Shown: piece by piece, positions 36,095-44,219 of the stretch
Position numbering within the stretch: the first letter of the stretch is position 1
Layout: every line of letters begins with the position of its first letter
Source of the DNA: Sphingobacterium bambusae
GTDB taxonomy: Bacteria > Bacteroidota > Bacteroidia > Sphingobacteriales > Sphingobacteriaceae
Direction of reading: 5' to 3'
DNA: 64,000 nt
Assembly: GCF_033955345.1 (NCBI RefSeq)
Contig: NZ_CP138332.1
Coordinates: 2,790,001 to 2,854,000 of the forward strand
The notes under the pieces: model-generated
Database searches by the model: none
Told to the model about the DNA's origin: nothing
What the model saw: the letters and a program-made list of their open reading frames with translations, nothing else
Program-made: the position numbers and the translations under genes

Positions 36095-36210
36095 GAAAAG
36101 AATTCAGTAAACCAATACATAAATAAAATACAGGCGACAAGCCATATACAAACCAGTATATAAAATTGTCGCCAGCTTTTTACTAAGGGTGGTAAACCGT
36201 TATCGATCAC
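36091..36210 (-). CDS. 39-residue single-span membrane protein coupled to the symporter
   Basis: A very short gene starting with GTG at 36210 inside the end of the preceding small gene (11-bp overlap). It ends with TGA at 36091-36093, which overlaps the symporter ATG (ATGA). The product is a soluble amphipathic start (VIDNGLPPLVKSWRQ) followed by one hydrophobic helix (FYILVCIWLVACILFMYWF) and TEFFS. Its fit between the two stop/start overlaps and its clean transmembrane pattern argue for a real gene, perhaps an accessory subunit of the transporter. There is no experimental or database support here. Confidence 0.65.
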   Translation of the reverse strand: MIDNGLPPLVKSWRQFYILVCIWLVACILFMYWFTEFFS

Positions 36211-36397
36211 TTGGTTTTTCGGGCAATAAAACGCTAATAAAGAAGATCGCGAAGATTAAACCAATAACGATACCGCCGATAAAGCCTAAGAATGTACCGC
36301 TAACAACGGTAGAAATTAAAGCGCCGAACACTGTTCCTACCAATAAAATAATGCTTTTTGCATCGATAGTTTCGTTCTTTTCTACTTGATTTTCCAT
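36200..36397 (-). CDS. Small two-helix membrane protein
   Basis: 65 residues: a charged N-terminus (MENQVEKNETIDAK) and two hydrophobic glycine-rich segments, SIILLVGTVFGALISTVV and GFIGGIVIGLIFAIFFISVLL, ending in PEKPSDR. It lies 13 bp after the PIG-L stop and overlaps the 39-residue gene, so it belongs to the PIG-L/symporter operon. I do not recognise a family. Confidence 0.72.
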   Translation of the reverse strand: MENQVEKNETIDAKSIILLVGTVFGALISTVVSGTFLGFIGGIVIGLIFAIFFISVLLPEKPSDR

Positions 36398-36410
36398 TAT
36401 GATATGTATG

Positions 36411-38849
36411 CTAATTTTCTTTTGTTAACAAATTTACAAATAATCTAGTAGCTCCGGGAACTCCTGCGGGTAATTGTCTAAAAAAAGATAGCCCGGTATA
36501 CATGAATTTTCCTTTGCCCATTTTATAAATCAACAAGGAGCCCTTGTGCGGAGACTCGTTCTTGTCCGCCATTTCTAAAGGAGTGCGGTAGCTCGGATCG
36601 ATATTTTCTGCAAAATATAGACCTCGTTCTTGCACCCATCCTTCAAAATCCTGCTTCGTAATTTTATTCGGATAGTTCAATGCCGGATCGTTGCTTTGTA
36701 CAAAGCGAACCTCTGCGTCTTCCTCGGTGACGCGAGCTCTAGATAAAGAAAAGGGCTTAGGTGCAAACTCTTCTTCCTGCAATCGGCTGTTCACATTGTA
36801 TTGCATCAACACCACACCGCCATCGTTGGCGTAGCGGTACAGAATGTCTAGTGCTTTGCCGACCTGAGGGTTCACATTCAAGAGGCGCACGCCGCAGATA
36901 ACAGCATCATATTGTGCGAGTACGGAACCGTTTAATTTTGCTATATCCAAGAGGTCAACCTGTATGCCTAGATTTCGTAGGGCTTCCGGGATAAGGTCCC
37001 CTGCACCCATAATATATCCGACACGTTTTATCGGGTTTACGATGCTGATTGGCTGCAGCTTAAGCTCGACATTCGGGAACCAAGCTTGTCGGGGTATATG
37101 TTCGTAAGCGATTTCCCGAATACCTTTAAGAGGCTGCCCATCGATGTTGAATGTTAAAGTTTGCGATGCGTCGGCTCCAATGTTGGTAACGGTGACGGTT
37201 TTGATGACACTGTTTCCCCGTTCCGGAAAAGAAAGCTCGAAGGTTCGTGGCGCAATGTTCCATCCCTTCGCGGTTGAACCAAGCTGAATACTGCTTGCAC
37301 TGCTTGAAGCCGAGTTGCGTTGGAATGTGATCTCCACTGTTCTTTTTTCTCCTTGAGGGATGAGCAGGGCTTGCTGTGATAGGGATGCGCTAATGGCCGG
37401 AACCACTTCGAGGTACTCATGCACTTCGCCGCGAACAGGATCAACAAGCCGATATTGTATGGCCTGCTGTACCATGATAGGCACTTCACCAATCTGCAGT
37501 TCAATCTTTGCCGTCGGAAGATCTGGGTTCATGGGATAGCCGTAATCCTTGGACTCTACAGCAAATCTACCTAGCGTATGCGGTTTAACCAACCAATACG
37601 GCTGTGTGGTGCTGTTTGCAAGGGTAGTTGAAGAAAAGGATATCAACTCATTTTCGGGGAGTTGTTGGTCAATCTTCTGACCATTTATTGCTGAAATATT
37701 GGCCTTAACGCCGGGGTTGCGGATAATGATTTCTGTTTTGAAAGGTACCGATGTGCCAGCAACAGCACGCGAGCTGGAAACGATAGACTCGATGCGGAGA
37801 CCGGCGCAGGCCAAAAGGAGGTCTTCCACTTCTTGCGTTTTTCGTACTTTCCAGTAGCTATTAGGAAGTTGTTGTATGGCCTTCCATAACTTCGCTAAAG
37901 CGGGGATTGAATGTTGTGGAGCGCGGTCGTCGAAGCTATTTCTTAGGCGGTCAATATCCTGCTGTATAGCGGAGGCACCTTCCACCCTATTCCAAGTGAG
38001 ATCAATACCATCAAAAAGATCGTTGCTTGCTTTTTCACCGGCGACATATTCGAAAGATTCGATAAAACGGCCATTGGAAGACGCCGAGCCAAAGCCTTGG
38101 CTTTTATGTTGAGATCTGCTAAGAGCTGATATTTCGCCGTAGGACTGCCCCAGCAAGGGATTGAAATTCCCTATATCGATCTTCAATTGGTCTTTGCTCT
38201 CTCCCTGCATACGCATAAAACTGGCCGTATTCCAAAGTAATCGCTTTGCTTGCCATATGCCGACTTCTTGGAGCTGCTCGGGAAATTGTTTTGGATCAGC
38301 GGCAGCCAAAAATGCCTCATGTGCTAAAATAGCTGATGCTTGGTGGTGCCCATGCCCGCCTCGTTCGTCAGGAGGAAAGCGTGTGATGATCACATCGGGT
38401 TGTAACTTACGGATCAACCAAACCGCCTCACGAAGAACTTCGTTCTTCTGCCAAAATCGAAACGTTTCATCGTAGGTTTTTGAAAATCCAAAGTCGTATG
38501 CTGAAGAAAAATACTGCTCTCCACCATCGATACGTCGTGCTTGCAGCAATTCTTGGGTACGTATCAGCCCCAACTCTATGCCTTGTTCTGTGCCGATGAG
38601 GTTTTGTCCGCCGTCACCGCGGGTTAAGGATAGGTAGGCTGTTCTCACTTTTCGCTCGGAAGCGAGATAGGCAATAAGCTTGGTGTTTTCATCATCAGGG
38701 TGCGCAGCAAAATACAGTGCAGACCCCAGTACAGAGAGTCGCTCCATCTTTTGGCGAATTTCTGCGGATGATAAAGATTGAGGTGCTTGCGCAAAGGAGA
38801 ATTTAACAAAAAAAGAAGCAATTAAAATGCGGATATAGTGTCTGCCCAT
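36411..38849 (-). CDS. Large secreted PIG-L family deacetylase
   Basis: 812 residues with a signal peptide (IRILIASFFVKFSFAQ). The N-terminal ~270 residues are a PIG-L/LmbE zinc deacetylase domain: YFAAHPDDENTKLIAYLAS (AHPDDE motif), TRFPPDERGGHGHHQASA (zinc His). The rest (~270-812) is a large beta-rich region ending in a class-I-glutamine-amidotransferase-like segment (GYIMGAGDLIPEAL...DAVICGVRL...GGVVLMQYN). PIG-L enzymes remove acetyl from N-acetyl sugars such as GlcNAc conjugates. It heads the operon with the two mini membrane proteins and the SSS transporter, suggesting a deacetylate-then-import route (inference). Confidence 0.88.
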   Translation of the reverse strand: MGRHYIRILIASFFVKFSFAQAPQSLSSAEIRQKMERLSVLGSALYFAAHPDDENTKLIAYLASERKVRTAYLSLTRGDGGQNLIGTEQGIELGLIRTQELLQARRIDGGEQYFSSAYDFGFSKTYDETFRFWQKNEVLREAVWLIRKLQPDVIITRFPPDERGGHGHHQASAILAHEAFLAAADPKQFPEQLQEVGIWQAKRLLWNTASFMRMQGESKDQLKIDIGNFNPLLGQSYGEISALSRSQHKSQGFGSASSNGRFIESFEYVAGEKASNDLFDGIDLTWNRVEGASAIQQDIDRLRNSFDDRAPQHSIPALAKLWKAIQQLPNSYWKVRKTQEVEDLLLACAGLRIESIVSSSRAVAGTSVPFKTEIIIRNPGVKANISAINGQKIDQQLPENELISFSSTTLANSTTQPYWLVKPHTLGRFAVESKDYGYPMNPDLPTAKIELQIGEVPIMVQQAIQYRLVDPVRGEVHEYLEVVPAISASLSQQALLIPQGEKRTVEITFQRNSASSSASSIQLGSTAKGWNIAPRTFELSFPERGNSVIKTVTVTNIGADASQTLTFNIDGQPLKGIREIAYEHIPRQAWFPNVELKLQPISIVNPIKRVGYIMGAGDLIPEALRNLGIQVDLLDIAKLNGSVLAQYDAVICGVRLLNVNPQVGKALDILYRYANDGGVVLMQYNVNSRLQEEEFAPKPFSLSRARVTEEDAEVRFVQSNDPALNYPNKITKQDFEGWVQERGLYFAENIDPSYRTPLEMADKNESPHKGSLLIYKMGKGKFMYTGLSFFRQLPAGVPGATRLFVNLLTKEN

Positions 38850-39241
38850 GATCTAAAAATAGAAAATATTTTGCGGTACAAAGCGTCTTCTTAGGGTAAA
38901 AGTTTTGTTGCTTCGATCATTTGGCGATTATGCCGGAGCCTTTCGTCGGTGGGCAAAAATAAAGGGACTCAAATCGCCATTAGAGTCCCTTTACCAACAA
39001 TTAAAAATCTTTTTGTCTACAGCTCCAATTCAGCAATTTGAATTTCGAAAAAACCAACCGTAGTTGTCGACAGTTTTTAAAATAGTAACCTTTAGTATTA
39101 GTAAAAATAGTATTATTTGCTAGGAATTGTTGATGAGATGAAAAAAAACTTTTCCACACCGCGCAAGTTATGAACAAGGGTGCTCTCTAGAGCCCCATCC
39201 TACAATAATCCGCACGGAAACATTTGTAACAAAGCCTGCTA
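38850..39241. other. 392-bp gap without a gene; hairpins only
   Basis: No open frame with coding character was seen on either strand. It contains the perfect hairpin at 38961-38992, a weaker one at about 39178-39197 (GGGTGCTCT against AGAGCCCC, one bulged base) and a lone DnaA-box-like TTTTCCACA at 39150-39158. Part of it must be the PIG-L promoter; the rest could be a 3' UTR or a small RNA, which the sequence alone does not settle. Confidence 0.4.
38955..38992 (-). terminator. Terminator hairpin in the gap after the peroxiredoxin operon
   Basis: A perfect 10-bp stem (AAAGGGACTC / GAGTCCCTTT) with a 12-nt loop; in minus-strand reading the tail is TTTATTTTT. It is 250 bp past the last stop codon of the operon, so it may end a long 3' UTR or a separate small transcript. 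Confidence 0.75.
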
Positions 39242-39499
39242 TTATTTATCGATGGAGCCGAGCACGCGTTGCATAAAACCATTCAATGCGTCTTTTTTCG
39301 AGGCCCCGTCTTTGATAAGTTTATCCACTTCTACCGCACCATACATATTGGAAATCAATTCGCCAATAACATCGAGCTCCTCATCTTTTAACGATGGAAT
39401 TTCGGTTAGCGCCTCCAACGTTTCAATCGTTTCCAAAACAAAATCTGCATCATTCTGCTCGATAAACTCGATAAGATGTTTAATTACTGGTAACTTCAT
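39242..39499 (-). CDS. Small acidic protein (probably DUF6952 family)
   Basis: 85 residues, strongly acidic in the middle (ETIETLEALTEIPSLKDEELD) with a predicted all-helical fold, and no cysteines. I believe it belongs to a small Bacteroidota family annotated as DUF6952, which tends to sit beside thioredoxin/peroxiredoxin genes; this is from memory. Its start lies inside the thioredoxin-like gene (20-bp overlap), so it is translated with it. It has no known role. Confidence 0.75.
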   Translation of the reverse strand: MKLPVIKHLIEFIEQNDADFVLETIETLEALTEIPSLKDEELDVIGELISNMYGAVEVDKLIKDGASKKDALNGFMQRVLGSIDK

Positions 39500-39794
39500 T
39501 TAAAAGATCTATTAGTCCGTCAATTTTGTTTGTTTGTACCTGATTTACCAGTTGACCGTTTTTGAATGCGGCAAAGGTAGGTAGATTATTTACGTTCGCC
39601 AATTTCCTAGATTCAGGAAACTTCTCCGCATCAACGATCACAAATGAAATATCCTCGTTTTCCGTAGAAAGCTTTTTGAATTTCGGCTTCATTATGCGAC
39701 AATTACCGCACCACGATGCAGAAAATTGAACCAATACCGTCTCATTACTATTTACAACTTCTTGTAAAGAGTCATTATCTAATTCTTGTAGCAT
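39480..39794 (-). CDS. Thioredoxin family protein with CGNC active site
   Basis: 104 residues, thioredoxin length. The redox motif is WCGNC instead of the usual WCGPC (residues ~29-33), within VLVQFSASWCGNCRIMKPKF; the cis-Pro loop is NNLPTF. Replacing the Pro alters the redox potential in model thioredoxins, so this may be a dedicated partner of the adjacent peroxiredoxin. It starts 63 bp after the peroxiredoxin stop and overlaps the small acidic gene. Confidence 0.88.
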   Translation of the reverse strand: MLQELDNDSLQEVVNSNETVLVQFSASWCGNCRIMKPKFKKLSTENEDISFVIVDAEKFPESRKLANVNNLPTFAAFKNGQLVNQVQTNKIDGLIDLLNEVTSN

Positions 39795-39857
39795 GTGTAA
39801 TGTATATTTGAAGAAAGGAAGGAAAGAGCCTCCCTCCTTTCTGGTGAATTAATGTTA

Positions 39858-40490
39858 CTAGTTGGCTGATAGGTAAGAAGCAACACCCTCACGAGTAGCG
39901 TTCATTGCATCTTTTCCTTCTTCCCAGTTTGCAGGACAAACTTCGCCATGTTTTTGAACGTGCGTGTAAGCATCGATCAAACGGATATATTCTTTTACGT
40001 TACGTCCCAAAGGCATATCATTTACCGACTCGTGGAATACTTTTCCTGTTTCGTCGATCAAATAGGTAGCACGGTAACTTACTGCTGAACCTTCTACCAA
40101 AGTGCCATACTCAGGGTGCTCCACTTCTTTCATTTCCAAGATACCTAGCACGCTAGATAAGTTACGGTTTGTGTCAGCGATCAATGGATATTCTACTCCT
40201 TCGATACCACCATTATCTTTTGCGGTATTTAACCAAGCAAAGTGCACCTCTGCTGAATCACAAGAAGCACCGATAAGGATTGTATTTCTTTTAGCAAACT
40301 CTTCTGCTTGCTCTTGGAAAGCATGTAATTCTGTAGGACAAACAAAAGTGAAGTCTTTTGGATACCAAAAAAGTAATACTTTCTTGCCTTCTGCCTGTGC
40401 CTTCTCAAAAACGTTAAGGGCGATGTTGTCACCTAAGTAATCAATAGCATCAACAGTGATGTTCGGGAAATTTTTACCTGTAAAACTCAT
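39858..40490 (-). CDS. Typical 2-Cys peroxiredoxin (AhpC/Prx1-like)
   Basis: 210 residues. The peroxidatic cysteine is in FVCPTELHAF and the resolving cysteine in GEVCPANWEEG near the C-terminus. The enzyme reduces hydrogen and organic peroxides and needs a thiol donor, most likely the CGNC thioredoxin encoded directly downstream. It leads the three-gene operon. A -7 motif lies 28 bp upstream. No ahpF is in the window. Confidence 0.92.
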   Translation of the reverse strand: MSFTGKNFPNITVDAIDYLGDNIALNVFEKAQAEGKKVLLFWYPKDFTFVCPTELHAFQEQAEEFAKRNTILIGASCDSAEVHFAWLNTAKDNGGIEGVEYPLIADTNRNLSSVLGILEMKEVEHPEYGTLVEGSAVSYRATYLIDETGKVFHESVNDMPLGRNVKEYIRLIDAYTHVQKHGEVCPANWEEGKDAMNATREGVASYLSAN

Positions 40491-40517
40491 AATATTTTGT
40501 TCTTTATTTTTCTTCTA

Positions 40518-40553
40518 CAAAAGTACTCTTTTTTTGGGCAGTAACGAATCAAA
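40518..40553 (-). promoter_or_regulatory. Promoter for the peroxiredoxin operon
   Basis: Minus-strand -7 TACTTTTG (40518-40525) with a TTTG at 40550-40553 about 24 bp upstream, a slightly long spacing. No OxyR or PerR site was identified. Confidence 0.45.
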
Positions 40554-40637
40554 ATTCTTGATATACTATTGTTAAAATCTATATTGTTTTGCTTGGTATT
40601 ATAGATTATGATTATTTAATAAAATCAATAAAAAGAC

Positions 40638-40645
40638 TATTTTTG
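40638..40645 (+). promoter_or_regulatory. -7 promoter element for tRNA-Arg
   Basis: TATTTTTG, an exact TAnnTTTG, 24 bp before the mature tRNA start. Confidence 0.45.
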
Positions 40646-40669
40646 TGCAGTAGGTTTTACCTATCGGAT

Positions 40670-40741
40670 GGCCCCGTAGTTCAACGGATAGAATAGATGT
40701 TTCCTAAACATTTGATAGCAGTTCGATTCTGCTCGGGGCTA
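40670..40741 (+). tRNA. tRNA-Arg(CCU)
   Basis: A full cloverleaf can be drawn by hand. The acceptor GGCCCCG pairs with CGGGGCT (first pair G-U). The D stem is GTTC/GAAT. The anticodon stem GATGT/ACATT carries loop TTCCTAA with anticodon CCT. The T stem AGCAG/CTGCT has loop TTCGATT. The discriminator is A; CCA is not encoded. The anticodon reads AGG arginine codons. Confidence 0.93.
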
Positions 40742-40748
40742 CATATAG

Positions 40749-40777
40749 AGAAGGGCTAAATAGCTCTTCTTCTTTTT
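40749..40777 (+). terminator. Terminator after tRNA-Arg
   Basis: GAAGGGCT pairs with AGCTCTTC (one G-U) and is followed by a T-rich run, 8 bp past the tRNA. Confidence 0.75.
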
Positions 40778-40889
40778 TCAGTTTCAATAGTATTTTGTTT
40801 TAACATGCTTCGTAGTACGAGTGGATCCTGAGCAATTATCTTTTTTTGTAAAGCACACCATCAAATTTTAAAGCCCATAAGTTTATCTC

Positions 40890-41549
40890 CTAAGTAATTT
40901 CGGTATCCCTATTGCGCCTAGCATTACTAATTTCTCGATACGTAATGTCTTGAAGATCATTTTGAAATATCGAAAAGGAAGTCCAATATCTTTTAAAAAC
41001 GGTTGATTCCTCCGCCGGGATTAATGTCTTAATTTTTCCGACTGTTTGTTCGATAAATTCGGAGTTTCTTTTATATATCCTAATTGGGATGGCAATGATT
41101 ATTCCTTTATTAGTGCTTTCATTATAAATTTTTAAAAAAAAATTAGGCGGATAAACGGTGGAGATAACCTTATCCCAGTGAGGACTCCAAACTTCTGTAC
41201 CTAAAAAAATAAGATTTTTATTAGCAAATTCTTTTGTTTTATATTTTGAAGTCCATTTCTTGTTGTTACCTAAATTCCATTTCATACGACCAAATCCTAG
41301 CCATTTATTTTCAAACGTAAAAGTTTGGAAGGTTCTGATATGGCAATCTTCCTTTATCTCAAACTTAGATAGAAGAGCATCTATAACAGAATAAATATCC
41401 TTCCAATGGTCCCAGTCATTTATCTCGAAATCCACAGAAGAGTTTATATTAAAAACCATAAATCGAGGTATAATTAATTTATCGAATTCGCTGTATACTA
41501 TCCCTTTTAGCTTTCGCCATATGTGTTTGAAAAAATGAAAAAACTTCAT
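40890..41549 (-). CDS. AT-rich orphan protein next to tRNA-Arg
   Basis: 219 residues, not recognised. It is rich in Lys, Ile, Asn, Phe and Trp, with no signal peptide or membrane segment. Features include EINDWDHWKDIYSVIDALL and WNLGNNKKWTSK. Its base composition is clearly more AT-rich than neighbouring genes, and it lies alone between a tRNA gene and a terminator hairpin, a common site for acquired DNA. Size and composition recall immunity or defence-associated orphans, but no motif supports that. Confidence 0.6.
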   Translation of the reverse strand: MKFFHFFKHIWRKLKGIVYSEFDKLIIPRFMVFNINSSVDFEINDWDHWKDIYSVIDALLSKFEIKEDCHIRTFQTFTFENKWLGFGRMKWNLGNNKKWTSKYKTKEFANKNLIFLGTEVWSPHWDKVISTVYPPNFFLKIYNESTNKGIIIAIPIRIYKRNSEFIEQTVGKIKTLIPAEESTVFKRYWTSFSIFQNDLQDITYREISNARRNRDTEIT

Positions 41550-41695
41550 CCCAATTTTATTTTGCTAACAACAATTGTCCGGTCTAAATTAACCCAATTT
41601 TATAGTAAAGACTAATTCATGTCCAAAATAATTCCTGCCAAAGAGATTGATTCACAAGGGACGAAAGAGCTGATTGAATGACAGGAATAAGCGGA

Positions 41696-41725
41696 GAAGG
41701 GAGGTTTCTCAATCTCCCTTCTTTT
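41696..41725. terminator. Hairpin at the end of the PepSY gene
   Basis: GAAGGGAG (41696-41703) pairs with CTCCCTTC (41714-41721). The T-rich side faces the plus strand, so it may end transcripts in either direction; it directly abuts the PepSY stop codon. Confidence 0.6.
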
Positions 41726-42880
41726 CTAAGTATATCCTAGCGGCACCGTTTTCCGCGTAGTGCCTTTTTGGCGCCCCTTTTTGGACTTTTTCTTTTTCTT
41801 GCCCCACCATACATAGAAACCCGTAATGGGCAACGATGCACAAATTAGGCTGGCAATAAAATAGAGAATCTTAGTTGTTAATCCTCCGATAAATCCCGTA
41901 TGTAGACCAAAGTTGGAACGGGAAACCCATTCTGCCGTATTGCTGTCATCGATTCTCTTTTGGGTGCGTGGTAGCAGTTCCAAGGTGTTTCTGTCGAAAC
42001 TTAAATCGCGCCAACGGCCCGCATGCATGTCGGTGCAGGCATAAACGGTTGTCTCCTCTTCGTGTGGATAATGTATAATAACGGATTCCTTATTATACGC
42101 AGCGATTTCTTGGCGGACTTTATACCAAATCTTGTCGGCAACGACGAGCGCATCGGCCAATTTTTCGTTCTCGGGCGGCTCCACCTTTTCCATCTTCACC
42201 CGTGGTGGCATGCCACCACTCAGCCATATGACGGATTTCCGCATCCACGGAAAAGCCATAATAAGGCCTGTCAAGCCCATAACCAGCGCAAGCGATAGGG
42301 AGTAGAAGCCCAATACATTATGCAGGTCGTAGTTTATCCGTTTCCATTTCGCTTTCGTATTTATGGTTAGACTTTGTTTGAGCATGCGTTTGTTCCATCG
42401 TTTTGGCCACCATAAGATGATGCCAGTTATCGTGACGACGACGAATACAAAGGTGCCCCAGCCGACAATTTGACGACCGATCTTGACAGGAAGCCATAGA
42501 TGCCGATGTCCTTCGTCCATAACATGAAAAATATCTTCATGATCTACTAGGGCGAGCACTGCGCCGGTATAAGGATTAACATAGGCAATGGAATCGCTGT
42601 TTTCGAGACTAACCTTCACCGACTTATCCAAGCCATAGTACCAGGCACTTTCGATATGCAATTCGGGATATTGTGCTTGAATTTTTTTGTAGAGGGCGCT
42701 TGGTGGCAGCTGCTTTTCCGAGGTCTGTGGATCCACATTGATGTAGGAGGTTGTGAGCTCCTTGATCTCCTGTTCGAACACTAGCACACAGCCTGTTATC
42801 GAAAGGATGATTACAATGATGCCGGAAACCAAACCGAGCCAAAGGTGCAACCAATCATTTATTTTTTTTAATCTATTCAC
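41726..42880 (-). CDS. PepSY-associated transmembrane protein, GTG start
   Basis: 384 residues from the GTG at 42880. The ATG-like frame at 42937 would overlap a strong hairpin and adds 19 odd residues. NRLKKINDWLHLWLGLVSGIIVIILSITGCVLVFEQE is the classic PepSY_TM start, written here to show the first helix (residues 12-33). A PepSY domain, three further membrane segments and a late basic tail (WWGKKKKKSKKGRQK) follow. Relatives sit in inner membranes near siderophore or heme TonB receptors and are thought to help ferric reduction. It ends the uptake locus. Confidence 0.85.
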   Translation of the reverse strand: MNRLKKINDWLHLWLGLVSGIIVIILSITGCVLVFEQEIKELTTSYINVDPQTSEKQLPPSALYKKIQAQYPELHIESAWYYGLDKSVKVSLENSDSIAYVNPYTGAVLALVDHEDIFHVMDEGHRHLWLPVKIGRQIVGWGTFVFVVVTITGIILWWPKRWNKRMLKQSLTINTKAKWKRINYDLHNVLGFYSLSLALVMGLTGLIMAFPWMRKSVIWLSGGMPPRVKMEKVEPPENEKLADALVVADKIWYKVRQEIAAYNKESVIIHYPHEEETTVYACTDMHAGRWRDLSFDRNTLELLPRTQKRIDDSNTAEWVSRSNFGLHTGFIGGLTTKILYFIASLICASLPITGFYVWWGKKKKKSKKGRQKGTTRKTVPLGYT

Positions 42881-42912
42881 GTTAGAAATCTTGAAATCCT
42901 TTAAACATAATA

Positions 42913-42945
42913 GAGGCCCCTTGCAAGCAAACTGCAAAGGACCTC
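42913..42945 (-). other. RNA hairpin between DUF4374-B and the PepSY gene
   Basis: In minus-strand RNA, a 13-bp stem (GAGGTCCTTTGCA with TGCAAGGGGCCTC) forms with only G-U wobbles and no mismatches, and a 7-nt loop. On the plus strand the same arms mismatch, so the structure favours minus-strand RNA. It has no T-tract, so it may stabilise or attenuate the downstream gene. Confidence 0.55.
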
Positions 42946-42966
42946 CTGATTGAATGAAAAAGAGTA

Positions 42967-44199
42967 TTATTTATTTAAGTTATAAAGTATCGGCGTATCG
43001 TTATCACCACCTTCGATCTTAGCACCTCTGGTCAGCTTGTCCGTTTCTGGATCATATTCCCAGATGTAAATGGCATCTGCCGTAGGGTCGTTGACCGCAA
43101 TGTAGGCTTTTCCGTTATGGACAAGTGCCGAGCTGGAGTTGGACACCAACGGGAAATCCAGTTTCTTAACCACTTTTTGCGTGTTAACATCCACGATAAG
43201 ATATTCCCACATCACGGCATACCACCAATCGTCCTTTACCTTGACATTGTTGGCAGCATCATGCGCGGAGATCAAGAGTGCTTTTCCGTTACCTAGGTAT
43301 TGTACGCCCAGCTGGTTGTCACCATTCCGTTGCGCGCTTACGTTGAAAAAGTAGTCTTGGTCCAAGGTCTGCTCACCATCCTTAATACGGAAGAATCCTG
43401 TAGGCATGTTGGCTTTACCGCCTCCGAGCATAGGCATCGGATAGGTCATCAGGTAGGTGTAGCCATTATCTTTGAACTTGTGGAAGTAGCCATTTCTTAC
43501 CGGGCCAATAGGGTTCGAGCGGAGGTCTTTTCCGGTTAATTTAAAGTTGGCAAAATTCGGATAGTCCACGACTGCGGTATAAGTGGTATCGTAAACGACT
43601 TTGGTAATCTGATTGTATAGGCTATAACCAAGGAAAATCTTATCGCCTTGTGAAACCATAGCATAAAGGCGAATTTGGTGATCTTTAGGGACTGCTGTTC
43701 CCGTGTCAAAGGTTCCTGATGCTGTTACATCCAGTGTGTTAATGTCAACAACGGTATATTCATTGCTACTGCGCGGGCCGAAGGCCAAGTGGGTATCGTC
43801 CAGCCAGGTGTGCCAACCAAGGTATAGGCTGGAAAGGGTTGAAAAGGGAACGACCTTTATGGTTTGTAATAGACCGTTTTCGATGCTGTATTTTCCGAAT
43901 TTTTTGGCTGTAGGATCCAAGTGGTAAAAGTATTTACCCTTTTGGATTTTGTTTTCGCCCCAAGTAAAGATGCTGGTTACATCCGTTCCGTTGCCTACGG
44001 GTGTAATCACGCCGTTCATTAGGTCTTTGATGGGAACCATAAACGTTCCGTTATCGGTGCTGTAAGAAATAATGAAATTGGGCTCTTCCTGTGCTGGTGT
44101 GTCAGGTTCGTTAGATGAGTCGCTACAAGAGACCGACAGAAAAGTAACGGCTGCTAAAGCTAGCGAGCCAAATAGGCTTCTTTTAATGATAGAGTACAT
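42967..44199 (-). CDS. DUF4374 lipoprotein B (beta-propeller)
   Basis: 410 residues. The N-terminal signal ends in VSCSDSS with a lipobox Cys at ~25. The mature part is propeller-like and matches DUF4374: TGFFRIKDGEQTLDQDYFFNVSA, YLGNGKALLIS and AIYIWEYDPETDKLTRGA. The family is found beside TonB receptors for iron or siderophores; its function is unknown. It is a paralogue of the 409-residue protein at 46.7 kb, which has PTAIFRKKKGDDALDPNYMIN at the equivalent place. It starts 20 bp after TonB receptor 1. Confidence 0.85.
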   Translation of the reverse strand: MYSIIKRSLFGSLALAAVTFLSVSCSDSSNEPDTPAQEEPNFIISYSTDNGTFMVPIKDLMNGVITPVGNGTDVTSIFTWGENKIQKGKYFYHLDPTAKKFGKYSIENGLLQTIKVVPFSTLSSLYLGWHTWLDDTHLAFGPRSSNEYTVVDINTLDVTASGTFDTGTAVPKDHQIRLYAMVSQGDKIFLGYSLYNQITKVVYDTTYTAVVDYPNFANFKLTGKDLRSNPIGPVRNGYFHKFKDNGYTYLMTYPMPMLGGGKANMPTGFFRIKDGEQTLDQDYFFNVSAQRNGDNQLGVQYLGNGKALLISAHDAANNVKVKDDWWYAVMWEYLIVDVNTQKVVKKLDFPLVSNSSSALVHNGKAYIAVNDPTADAIYIWEYDPETDKLTRGAKIEGGDNDTPILYNLNK

Positions 44200-44219
44200 A
44201 GTTATTATTGATATAATTA

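Noticed and set aside
39150..39158. Isolated DnaA-box match TTTTCCACA
   Set aside because: A single box without a cluster; one or more matches are expected by chance in an AT-rich window of this size.
41620..41682. 20-codon ATG frame upstream of the PepSY terminator
   Set aside because: Too short to support as a gene; noted only as a possible remnant.
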